A DNA stretch of 64,000 nt, from assembly GCA_013398295.1 (NCBI GenBank), contig VZSF01001063.1:372001-436000 (forward strand), given 5' to 3'. Under the pieces are notes generated by a model. That model saw nothing but the letters and a program-made list of their open reading frames with translations, was not told the DNA's origin and made no database searches. Positions 12,201 to 23,972 of the stretch are shown here, piece by piece. Origin of the DNA: Chionis minor (lineage: Eukaryota; Chordata; Aves; Charadriiformes; Chionididae). How positions within the stretch are numbered: position 1 is the first letter of the stretch; each line of letters starts with the position of its first letter. The position numbers were made by a program, and so were the translations under genes.

Positions 12201-15023
12201 GAGGCAAAGACCCTATTTTTTTCCCTTTGGTTTATTTTCCTGACTCTGTCACTCACACACTGCAATTGGGTGTCAGATTGTTTAGTCTACAGTTGGGACG
12301 GCACAAGCGCTCTCATCTAGAGATTCTGTTCCCGGTTGGCTGTAGATCAGCTCTTGGTCCTTTTAGGAGTTGTGTGAAACAGAGTTGGGCTAGAAGGCAT
12401 GCACAGGTCAGTGCAAAGTGGGCTGTGCCAGCTCGCGTGTGCCTTTCTTCCAACTAACCCAGGCAGGTATTTGGGTGCTGGCCCCGCTCCTCACCTGAAC
12501 ACACCCAGTTTCTCACCCCAGTTTAGCACTGATTTCATCCCAAGCAATGTGGCCACTTGCAGCTGCATGCAAGCAAGACTGTCTTGAGTGAGTAAATTCT
12601 GAATTTTAGAGAGAATACGTGTCAAGCCACTTGAGTTCCATTCGTCCTTCATTGCCATCCCCACAGAACCCCTTCATGCCAAGAGCATCAAGTTCTTCCC
12701 ACCTGACCAAGAAAGAATTAAAGAGTTGCTCAGCCTATCTCAGCCACTAAACTTTAAGGCACATGCCTTAAGCTGTTTTGCTGGGGCAGTTCATCAGTAT
12801 GTCAGGTACTGAATTTGCAATGGGTCTGCTCTCGATTGGCCTTGACTAACCCAGGTGGTCAGGATTCACATTAACTCTGTCATGACAGAATATGTCTATT
12901 AGCATATTTTTTCTCACTTTCTCTACAGCAATTTCATAACAGTAGATCACAAAAGTGGGGTTTTTTTGAACGTTAATGTTTTAATGGACCTTTATAATTT
13001 CATTATAACAAACTTATTTTTCCCATGTACCTGTATACTGATTTTATTGAAACTAGGTACTTTTTACTATATTGTTTTGTTACATATTAACTTGATGCAG
13101 TTAACACATTCTTTATAGGCTCTTCTGTGTTCTTGATCCTCATACTGCTAATTCTTGTAAAGGCGTTACCTACTTCAGGTAACTGACAATCTGTTACTTG
13201 GGTAAAAATACTCCGCACAGGTCTACCTTCAGAAAAGCAGCACTGAAACAGTTAATTCAAACATATATGTGGCCAAGGTTACAGCAATGCTTCTGAACTT
13301 TAGAATATCACTCTCAAACCCCAGTTAAAAAAAAAAAAACAAAAAACCCACAACTGAAGGAGCATACCCACAGGGCTGAACATCAGTAAGCAGACACAGA
13401 GAGGAGATTGGCATCTACAGAATATAAAACAAGATTTAGAACATAAGGTGAAAGTGGTACCTCAGGTTCTCAGGGGACAGACTATTTCAGTCTTTTGAAA
13501 TAGGTGGTTTAAGTGTTCAGCTTAACTCCCTTTGTAATAGAAAGCTTATGTGTCCTTTTTGAGTTAGTCCGTACTGTATTACAATCTGAGTACATCTACT
13601 TCGTATGGCTTTGTTGCTATACGTGAATGTAGCTACCTTTTTATATATCTTGTGTGCCTTCATTTTTAGAAAAATATTTTAAATGGTGTGCATTTTACTG
13701 GTGTAATTGGAGAAATCAATAGGCAAATAAGTAAAGAAATATAATTAAAAATTATAATTGCAATAAACTCTTCAATTTGACAGATAGCAATAGAGTCACA
13801 GGTTTTGCTTCCTCCTTGCCTGTACCTTGAATATGCATCATCATACACAGCTGTATGTTCCTGCCTTTCTGACTTGACTTTGCACAGGCAAAAGTGCAAA
13901 GTGACTGGTCTCTACTAAGACTGAAAAGAAAATCATTGGCTTTGGCTGGCTTTGGTCTGTATCTTTATTGCAGTGGCGACTTAGCAAAAAATCACTGTGT
14001 AAAGAGCATGAAATATGTGCTTAGCTGGGTTCATGAATTTTGCATTTGAGGTTTTTAGTCACTTGTATTTTTTAACACCTCATGCAGGGGCTGGAGGTTT
14101 TAGATCCGATGTATAAGTGAAAGTTTTAGATCCTCTCGTATCTCAAGGGGGAAAAAAAAGAATAAAGTGAACAATGCAATTTTCGAGAGCTATATTTTTG
14201 ACCAGGTTATTTAAGAAGGCCAGAAAAAGCACTGTTTCTATGCTCTTGAAGAAATGAAGGAAAATACACCTGAATCTCCATAGCAGTTGTGATGTGACTC
14301 ATTCGTATGTTGAAAGCAAAGCATTATACACTGCCTTACAAACTCAGCCACTGTGAGCATCAGACTTGGTCCTGAATCAATACAGATGACAGGACTGTTC
14401 ATAGGATGAGTGAGTTCAGGATGACACCCTTCCAATATAGAGTGAGGAGAAGACATTTGTTTTAGCTGACAGGAAGCCCCAATTAAAATAGCCTCTGTCT
14501 TTCCAGCACTTAGCTGTGGGAAGTCATTAGTCATCCCAGACTTTAAATCTGACAGTCAGACAGTACCAGCTTTACTAAGGAGCAGGTAACATAGGTTGAA
14601 CTAATAAATACGGTGCAAGTACATGTACCACTGGCATCCATACGAAACTCAGCATGGATCCAAAAATAACAGCAATTATCAGTGGCACCAAGAACGAAAG
14701 AAATATCGACTGTTGGTGAAATCCCTGTTATCCCCAGATACAGACTTAGAGGACAATGATGGATGGCTATTTACCACTATATGTTAACCTTTCTGGGGAC
14801 AAGTTACTGTCAAATCTCGTGTAAGAAAGTCACCCTCGCTGATGTGAAGGGTAGTTCATGACGTAAAATGTCAAACTACCATAGTTTCCAGCAAAATGGA
14901 TAACCACAAATTACTTCTATCACAAGTTCAAACATATGACAGTCTTGTTTACAACATGTGTCAAAGCTATCTCACTGTTGCTGAATTGTCCCATCCATCT
15001 GAACCACATTGGATGTGTAGTAG
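9210..15023. other. Unique non-coding DNA
   Basis: No gene or repeat family is recognisable. It includes a short (GA)n run at about 10565-10579 and a C-run near 11498. Open frames up to 118 codons (9326-9682 +, 9726-10064 -) have no domain and no splice context. I regard them as chance. Confidence 0.6.
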
Positions 15024-15028
15024 CCAAC

Positions 15029-15690
15029 TCTCCTGGTTTGAGCGATGCAGGATTAATTTTTTTTCCTAATGCTAGGGAAAACATCACTTTTAGAAGACTC
15101 TAGTGTCTAGCGTCTATTTTCTAGTGTGAAAATACTTACTTTATAGCCAGCTATGGTATGCGGGATTCAAGGTCTCCGTGTTTTTTGAGCTCACCTGGTG
15201 CGGGGATGAGGAGGAGCAAGACCCGGGCTCTTGACCCAAGCTGGCCAACAGGATTATTTCATACCATGAATGCCACATTCAGTATAAAGTAGAGAGCTTG
15301 CTGAGGAGTTTCTCCTCTTCTATGGTGGCTGTGATGCAGAGAACTTCTTGCCCTGGTGCCGGATCCCTGAGCTCGTCCCTTCGTCCCGAAGCCATAGCAC
15401 TCCCATTGTCCCACATTTGCTGTCCAGTTCTGGGAGTGCACAGCTTCCTATGGATAGAATGGGCTGGACATAATCCTTGTGTTTTTTATATTGGTATCAG
15501 GATCACTATTTGTTCTTTAGTGTTATTAATGTTGATTATCTAGTCTTATTCTATTAGATCTGTTTACATTTCAACCCCTAGGTTTCCTTTCTTTTTCCTG
15601 ATCCCCCTTCCTGGGGGAAATTGGATCATTGGGTGATAGAATAATTGTCTAAAGGACAAAAAATTGTTGTGGGCTTCTCAAACCATAACA
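15029..15690 (+). mobile_element. Solo LTR of an ERV-L-type endogenous retrovirus, copy A
   Basis: A 662-bp LTR with near-complementary ends: the left end reads TCTCCTGGTTTGAG and the right end reads CTCAAACCATAACA. It is flanked by a perfect 5-bp duplication, CCAAC, at 15024-15028 and 15691-15695. A 5-bp duplication fits the ERV-L (class III) integrase; ERV1 and ERV-K usually give 4 and 6 bp. The first dinucleotide has decayed from TG to TC, while the last is CA. A TATA box sits at 15283-15288, which sets the sense strand as +. There is no primer-binding site, gag, pol or env next to it, so it is a solo LTR left by recombination between the two LTRs of a provirus. A second copy lies inverted at 43163-43829. 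The family name is not assigned. Confidence 0.88.
15283..15288 (+). promoter_or_regulatory. TATA box of LTR copy A
   Basis: TATAAA lies about 255 bp into the LTR, at the expected U3/R boundary. The matching position in copy B (43552-43557, minus strand) is also TATAAA, so it is shared by descent. Transcription would start roughly 25-30 bp downstream and proceed to the right. Present-day activity is unknown. Confidence 0.6.
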
Positions 15691-18600
15691 CCAACCCAGA
15701 AACAACACCACCATGTCAGAACACTTTGTGTGTTTTGCACTGGAGGTGCCTCAGGTATTGAAGAAGAAAACTGTCAGTCCTTGCGCGGGCTTCAGTGCTA
15801 CGGAGAACAGGGGACGTCTGGGCTTTGTTTTTGTTTACAAACTGCAGAAGAGAGACCTGCTGAGATGATCCCTGATGTTTTTCCAGGAATTTTAATATAA
15901 ACACAAACAATGGGACATTTTGCTGCTAGGTCTGTGGCATTTAGAAAGCGCAATCAGAATGCAAGAAAGCAGAAGACACTGTTCTGCTCTGATCCAAGCA
16001 AGTGACCTCACAGTTGTGCCACTTGCAAAGGAGGTGGGCAACCCTACCGAATTTAGGCTCACAAGGGCTGGTCTGTAACAAGAAAGGGAACAGAAGACAC
16101 CCGTTTTCTTCTCTGCCCAGAAGCAGCTCACTCCTGCTGCCCGTCTTGAATTTAGACAGTAGTCTGTGCCTCGAGAGTACTTCAGAGCCACTAGTTTTTA
16201 CTTTCTGCGTGTTTCCTCCTCTTTCGGTTTGTTACAAGACATTCTTGTGCAGCAAATCCTTTTCTGTGGGGAATTCCTCTGTTGCTATAGTTTTAGTTTA
16301 TAGTAGCGTATATATAGTTTATAAACTCAGGAAATTTAAAAACTAAAATGTAGATAGCTTATTTTATTATAGACTTTTTCCAATATTGCCTTTCTCAGGA
16401 TTTCACAACTTGTTACGGAAATGAATGTGACAATACAACTCTATTTTGTAATAACTGGGAATCAAGCAAAAAAGAGCTGACTGATTCTGAAGATACTGAG
16501 ATGCTGTTTTCACAGCGTTAGCCCAGAAAGAATTTGGGCAAAAGAAAAAATAAAATCATAAATTATTTAAATGGTATCTAAATCAAATATTTCTTTTCCC
16601 ATTTTATCACATAGTGTTGATAGTGCTTCAGTGCAGTAAGTCCCTTTCTAGCTCAAACTGCCTACATGCAGGTAACTGGTAAATGTTCACTGAGACCGGC
16701 CCCATTCCCTTAGCCAGGGTTGAACGTCACCAGAGATTGTCATCATAAGAGGGAAAAAAACAGAACTTCCACAAGAAAATTCTGCCTGTAACAGTGACTT
16801 TCTAGGGGAATATTACAAAGTCAAATGGTCATTGAACATAAGACCCAGGCCAAATTCCTTTCTGATACGTTACTTCCTTCTGTAACGCATATCTATTTAT
16901 TTCAGAGACTTTTGTGGGGGTTCAGTGGCATTTTTTCCTTCTATTTAAGCAGCAGTGTGGCAGGTGTATCAAGAATGGGCAGAGCAGAAGGCATAAGCAG
17001 TGCAAAATATCCTAAACAAATTCATTCAAAGTATAAATGAACAGAAGCAGTATTCAAAAGCATAAATTGTTGTGATTAGTTATTAAAGTTCCAATTAATG
17101 TTGAGATCCTCTTGACAGTGCTTAAAAGTCACAAAAGGCAGGATTCTTTTGTCTTTGATTGTTAGAAAATTAAAATAAATAAAATAACAACTGCCTCAGA
17201 TATACAATGAGTTACTGCATCTTAATGATTTACCACGTTCTGCAAGCCATGGTACCTGACTGTCTGTGCTGTTAGCTCATGGCAAATGTGAGGGAAAACA
17301 TGGCATCTCTAATTTTGCCAGAAAAGGTTTATTACTTTACCACACATCCATGATATCAGACCTGGAGGGTGTAAGCATCACTACAGTGGTCCAACAGACG
17401 TGTGGAGCCTCCAAAGCACCTTCCAGCCTTGGCAACTCACTTCTGAGCCATAATTATCCAGCTGCTGTTTTAAGCATGGTGGTGGTGGTAAGTTTTGAAA
17501 TTGGAAATGAAAAAAAGAAGGGTCTAGTATTTTATGTGCCAGTTCTATAAGGGACAATGAAATTCAGTTTCAGAAAGAGAAGGTGACAGACTGACAGACT
17601 AAGCCAGCAGGAGGAGTAGAAAACTGAATACTAAGGTGTACATGGTGAAAGACAAAAAAGGTAGGTAGGAAGTCCTGGAGCTGGTGAGGTCTTCAAGGGT
17701 GTGTAGATTCCCTCTGACACCCATTAGGCAAGAAAGCCAAATAATGCTTTGTTTTCTGTCTCAATTAACAAGAAATGCACAGTCTGTATATGTCTGTGAA
17801 TTATTATTCATGTATATTGTCTTTTACATATATTTCATGTGGACTAAGTGCCTGCAGGTCAGCAGTGTTTAATATCTTTGGCTGTTTAAGTTGCTTTTCT
17901 TTTACAAACTCTCAACTTGAAATGCAAGTGTGACATCATACATGCATAAAGTCAAGCCTGCGCTTAAGTTTTTATGGGATCAGGTCTTTCTGTAATCTTT
18001 ATTATTTATGAAGCAGAAGTCTCATAGCCAAGCAAATTCACTTTGCATTCTCCACATATTTTAATGCAGAAATACCATAGAATCGAAGCTTAAAAAATAT
18101 TCTCAGGCTTGGAGGAAATATTTTCTTTCTAGATCAATGTCAACCTAACAGCTTTATTAATTTATCAAGAGAAGAGCTATAACCCTATTGTAACTTGCCT
18201 GACAATAAATACTATGGTAATTTTCAAGGACAAATATTTTTTTGTTGATCATTAAGCACTAAATTTTTAGTCACTTCTCCCTCTGGATTAAATAAATACT
18301 ATTAGTTTTTCAGTTGTGTACAGTAAATATGGATTTCAAGACTTGTTTGTCTGCATTTCTTAAAACATTTATGAACATTGAACAGATGAATTTGTTTTAA
18401 GCATATTTTTTCATTTGAACACTTTTCCCTCTGGTTTTTAATATGGATACCATTCATCACATATTGAATAAAGCAACTTTTACTTTATTTAATGCCTTGA
18501 CCCAAATCACATTGTCTCCATAAATATTTTACAGTCTGTGTGCAACAAAAGCACGATTACCAAACTCATGTGTGCACTTGTAGGTAACATACTATAAAAA

Positions 18601-20559
18601 ATTGATCATTTTCCCTTCTCCTGTTTTTTAACAGAGAATTGGTGTTAGTAAGTGTCCAACTGAATAGGAGGGGTTGCATGTGCATATATGGCTGTATATG
18701 TCTCCCAGTATGTATAAATGTATGTGTCTGTGAGTGTATACATATATATTTTAACACTTAGTCTACAGGGATCGGATGCTGGAAACGTGGAGCAGGTTCT
18801 TTTGCCAAATTTCTGTCTATATTAAATCCATACATACACAAAACAGAAAATATTACTCACTGCGTGTCTCTCCAGCAGATTTTTAGTGAGTCTGGAAATG
18901 AATTTCCAGACTTGAATCACTGCTGCAAGTACAGCTGCATGTCTGGCAGAGGCAGAGTCTTTGCTGGTGGCTGAATTGAATGGGCAGATGTAGCTTAACA
19001 GCTACTTTAGAATTTGAAGAAATTATCTTCCTTTTTTATTTGTCCTGAATTTTGCTAAGCAAGCACAATAATGCCAGATGGATGTTCAGAAAGAAGTAAA
19101 CTGAACAGTAAGGAGAAAAATGGGAGAAGTGGTGCATCTTGGCCTGTTATCTTAAGGATGACAAGAGGTGAAGAGTTTTACTGGCACAGGACTCCGGTCA
19201 TCACTCAAATGCATTCAAAGTTCCACTCTTCAGAGATGTGATTAACTGAATTAAGTGAAATAGCAGACTTTTTCTTATTCTGAATACAACAAATGAGATT
19301 TGAACAAAGCTGGACGGTGTACATGTAAATCCCAATTTGATTTCCTTTACTAAGCATTTTCTTTTGGATTATAAAGGCATAAAAAAGGGATCATTTCAGC
19401 TTAATCCTGCTGTCAGCCATGAGAGGTGGAGTGTCACGGTTCAGGGCTCAGCCTTCCAACACAAGTCCTGCCTTCACACCTCAGTCCTCTCTGCTTTTTC
19501 CAAAGAAAAAAAATATTTACTGGAAGCCATTGGTGTCAGGGACAGACAGCTTTTTGCACACATGAAAAGTACGTCAAACGTTTCATTTTAAAACTGAGTA
19601 CTTAATATTCCTGACACTCTTTTAACAACCCATCCTTGGGAAGCTGCCTCCACCAACTAAAAGTGATAACACTTTCCTATGTGTCCATGTAGAAATGGCA
19701 CTTTGCAGTAAAGGCGTTTTGATATAAAAATATGTAGTAGCATTTTTCTCTAGCTATAAACCTGGATTGGTCTGACATTCCCTGAAGCCAGTGGAGGTTT
19801 TCCACTGACTTATCTGAGGTTGAATCAGGACAGAGCTGAACCTGGACAGTATTAAGGACTTATACTTAGTAACTCTTCCTGCTATTTGCCACCAAATATA
19901 ATCAAGCACTTGCCCAAATGTGGCCTTACTGCAGCCTGGAAGTGTTCCCATTGGGAATCACTCCTCTGAAGCTACTGTGGCTGGCCCCTTTGGTGCCACA
20001 TAAGTAAATGTGTGAGTCTATAAGAAACTGTGCAGTCCGTCTGCCGTGGTTAAATGCAGGTATCAGCGTCCCCTGTAGTGATTTGGCATTTGGGTTTGGT
20101 TTGGTTTTTTTCTTTAAATAATAAATTATTAGTAAAAATTGAAAGCATTAATAAGTGATTAATACCTAACTAATAAAAAACCCCTAAATCACATTTAATC
20201 CCATTATACACAGTAGCAGACTAACACTAATGCTTTCTTATGAATCCAGACTTCTCTCTCGCCGCCTCCTGCTCTGTTCCAGATCCCAACAACAGGCAGC
20301 CTTAATCTGCTTCTAATAAAAGGTAAAAAGCCTTCTCCCTTCACCAGACAGCGCTGCTAGGTCCACCACCAGCTTTTCCGCAGGGGGAAAACCTGTAATC
20401 TTTCCTTCTTCACTTCCCTATCTCAGCCACTTCTAGTAACGGGGCAACCCAAATCGCTTTTCATAACCTAAGTTTCATAGGAAAACATCACAAGGGGAAG
20501 CACGGCTTGAGCCTCTGGAAAACGCACAAGCAAATCCAATCAGAAATTGCCTGGTTTAG
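15691..20559. other. Unique non-coding DNA
   Basis: No gene, RNA or transposon family is recognisable. Frames at 15664-16346 overlap in several phases on both strands and lack any domain. The remainder is AT-rich, with many short A/T runs. Confidence 0.6.
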
Positions 20560-22480
20560 GTTCATCCCGGTTGGGATATAAACCATACAGCGAGACTATT
20601 TCAAAAAGTATTCAGCTACCGCAGATAAATAAAACTCTGCTTCTGTGATTGATGTGAGCTGAATAATCAGGCTTTTTATAGCAATGCATTTTACAGGTAT
20701 CTTTGTCAATAAAACCAAAGTGAATGTGAGGCGTAAACTGCAGATGAGTTGCAGTAAGCATTTCCCAAACAGTAAGTAACAGCACTTAATTCTCCTGCAA
20801 AACTCGAAACATTTCCTTTGAGTTAACTTCTCTAATGATTAAAATGAGCAAAATTGAATTGACACTAACGAGATAAACATGGCTTCAAACTCTTAGAGAT
20901 CCTAAAATGAGGGTAATATTGTAATGCAGTACAAAGTACAATGATAATTGTTGCATTGGGCACTGCACAATAATTAGTAGGTATGTAGTAGGGTTTAAAT
21001 ATGAGAAGAGCATGTCTGAATGTTATTCCTAAGATTTTAGTAATTTGTAGTCATCACGGTACCGCTATAAAATATGACTTAAATTTCGTAGTGAGCTTGG
21101 GTGAAAAACACCAGTTTTTTCTAGTTGTTTGTCTGCAGAGCTCTGTCGTATGAAAGGCAATTATTATTAATGGAGGTGGTGCGAGTAAGGAAGACGGGGG
21201 GGAGGAAGGAGTCCCTACGAATGGCTCTCATGTTCGTGCATGGTTTGTTTATCTTCTCTCTCGCTCCCACTTTGAGCTGTGGAGCTGGGGGGGCCGGCGG
21301 GGTGCTGGCAGCTGGCTGCTTGCTCATGGTTACAGGCGCACACTGTCCCATCTGCACTGCTTATGGTGGTGAGGTCGCATGGGGTTTTCCCCAAACAGGC
21401 TCTCAGGGGTACAATAACATACCTCTTGATTTGGCTGTGAAGTTGTACTTATTATTAATAGACAAGATAAGAGGCTGGGGTTCTATTCATCCACTTTAGT
21501 GCTAATTATTCAGTTTGATCTGAGCCGATTATGATACTGATAGATAACCACACCACATTTATAGCTATAGCAAGCAGTGGCCAAGAACTTTGGCTCATGC
21601 TACTGTTTGGTTTATCTGATAGGAAGGGAGGAGAAAAAAAGAAGCTGCTCTGGTTGATTAGCAATGTGTTGCATGGGACCATTTATAATGAAGCATATCA
21701 TTTAAATTTTCCTTTACAAATGAGTCCAACTCTCTTTGCAGGCTGCAGGCTCTGTTAATTGTCACAAACATTGCTTTTTTTTTTTTTAAACATTATTAGC
21801 TCTTTGGCAGGATCTCCATTGTTGACTAAAAACTTGGCATGATCAGGGCTTGCTGAATAATTTAGGTTGTTGGCAGCTGGAGTAGGAGAACACACACATC
21901 TAGGCAGGCAGACGTGCTGCTTGAGCTCTTTATATAATAGCATTGTATACAAAGCAGAGTATAGTCAGCAATGACTTCTGTGTCTGTTTATAGGTAAACA
22001 CTGATGTTAGTTTTACAGAAAAAAAATTGAGGGATACTTCAAACTGTATATAATATGTGAGACAGATGCACTGCTGATTGTTCAGATGACTCCCTTAATC
22101 TCTGACTTTCACAGAATATGATTACTGCAGATTCTGAGGAGCAGCACTTCAAGTATGTTTCTGTGCACTTTGGCACTTTGGGTCTTGCGTATAAACACCA
22201 CTGCACATAATAATGATGCTGTGAGCTTAGCCAGAAAAAGAACTCCTCGCACTTTTCCTTTGTGCAGCAAATGGCTCCCAATTGTACTGTCAGTCACAGA
22301 GAAAATGTGCAGCTTGAGAGATGCCCATTTTGGAATTACATTTGTGAGCTGTACAAACTCCCTCTTTTATCAAAGCATCTAGAAGAGAAGTAAAATACAT
22401 AAAACCTCCTGCATGCATCTGGATGCAAGGCACCCAAAACCTTAATGATGAGCGCTGGGCAGGTTTTTCCAAAAGAGTTA
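20560..22480. promoter_or_regulatory. Candidate conserved regulatory cluster
   Basis: The texture resembles vertebrate conserved non-coding elements: dense homeodomain cores (AATTA/TAATGA), GATA sites, and an inverted SOX-like pair, ACAAT-GATA-ATTGT, at 20938-20951. A GC-richer core lies at 21180-21400. A 124-codon frame (21125-21499 +) overlaps it, but opposite-strand frames overlap the same bases and no domain is present. The neighbouring sequence is unique and free of transposons for about 5 kb on the left and 13 kb on the right, as is common around developmental regulators. Conservation itself cannot be seen from one sequence, so this is inference. Confidence 0.3.
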
Positions 22481-23920
22481 GCTCCTACAAAAATTCCTCC
22501 TATAAATTGTATGTAAGTGACATCTGTCAACATGCACTTCTTGTTTCCTTCATGTACCTTTATGTTGTACTTAACTGTCATTATCGTGACACACGCAAGA
22601 TGGAGGCTGGACTTGTTCATTTCAAAGTTTAATCAGTATTGAATGAACAGGAAAGAAATCAAAGATAAATAAAACATGAGGGCCCAGTACTGGATGTTTA
22701 TTATCCTTTTGTTTCATAAATCCACTTGTGCATTGCCTCTCTGTTTTTCCAACTTGCCGTTCTCTTCCCAGGAAAGCCTTCTCCCTTCCAAGCTCCTCAT
22801 TCCTTAATTCCACTTTAAATCCTTCGAGGCCCTCTGCTTCCCAGGCCTTTTTCTTTCTGCCCTCAAGCCTGTGTCCCTGGAGAGAGAGGACTCTGCTAGA
22901 AAATGTCTCCTGGATTTCTGTGACAGCCACTTGACAGGTATGATAGAACGTAATGAGAAAGGAATAAAACACTCTCCTAGCAGTCTCAACAGAGGGAGAA
23001 TAACTGAACTAGGCTGAGGATGAATGGGCTCTCTTCCTCCCCCATGAGCATCCCAGTCCTGTAATCAGTGCTGGTGCATAAGGTGGGAAAGGTGGCTGCA
23101 CAGAGGCAGTGTGGTCTTTTGACAGTTTTCATGGTTTTTAGCTAAAAAAGACCAAGCATTGTTAAAACTGGAATTTCCCCCAGTTATGCTGTGACACTTC
23201 TACACTTAACAAGAAGGAATAGTAGGTTGAATATTACCTAAGCACTCTAATATGGACTACATTTACAGATGCCCAGACCTACATGTTTCCCAGAGCAAGC
23301 ATCCGATAACTGTCAGAATGGTCTTCCTGCAACATGACAACCTTTGCAATCGTATGTGGGAAGCACTTCTGAATTGTACCTAGTGTACGGCATTCCAATT
23401 ATTATTTACTGTATAGATTTCACTACATAGTAATCGCCAGCACAAATCCATGTATAAATGTACTATGCAGCTTGGAAGACTGCTGATGAACCCATCCATC
23501 ATCATAAAGAATCTATTTTATGAGACCGTGTTATGATTGCATACTTAAAAGATCATAAATAAATGACTTCACCAATAACTTTTTTTATTTCCTAGAAAAC
23601 TGCACAAACATCCCCATCATGTGTTAACAGATTTCTAAGAATTTCTTCTGCTGCATTAATTTTAATTTGCCACTGGTGTGTTAAGGGATATATAAGCAAT
23701 ACCTACATGTGGGTAAGAGGGAACGTATGTGAAAGATCCAATCCACCTCAACACTAAAGCATGAACTTTACTTCAGGTATACAGAAAGTCCTAGTAACTT
23801 TAATCCAAATAGTTGCCCTCACAAAGCTTAGCACTTGCCAAAGTGCTTTGCTGGATTGAGACCATATTTAGCAGCTGGTTGTAGTTAGCTGTGTTGCAGC
23901 ATAAGAAGTCAGTGGGCTCG

Positions 23921-23972
23921 GCAACTGATAGACTGTTAGCAACTGATAGAAACTGATAGCAACTGATAGACT
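23921..23972. repeat. Short tandem repeat of an AACTGATAG unit
   Basis: The 9- to 12-bp unit AACTGATAG(A/C) appears four times with slightly different spacers in 52 bp. It looks like a young local slippage duplication. Confidence 0.85.

Noticed and set aside
21125..21499. 124-codon plus-strand frame in the regulatory cluster
   Set aside because: An opposite-strand frame covers the same bases and no domain or transcript context is visible. The open state follows from the GC-richer core.
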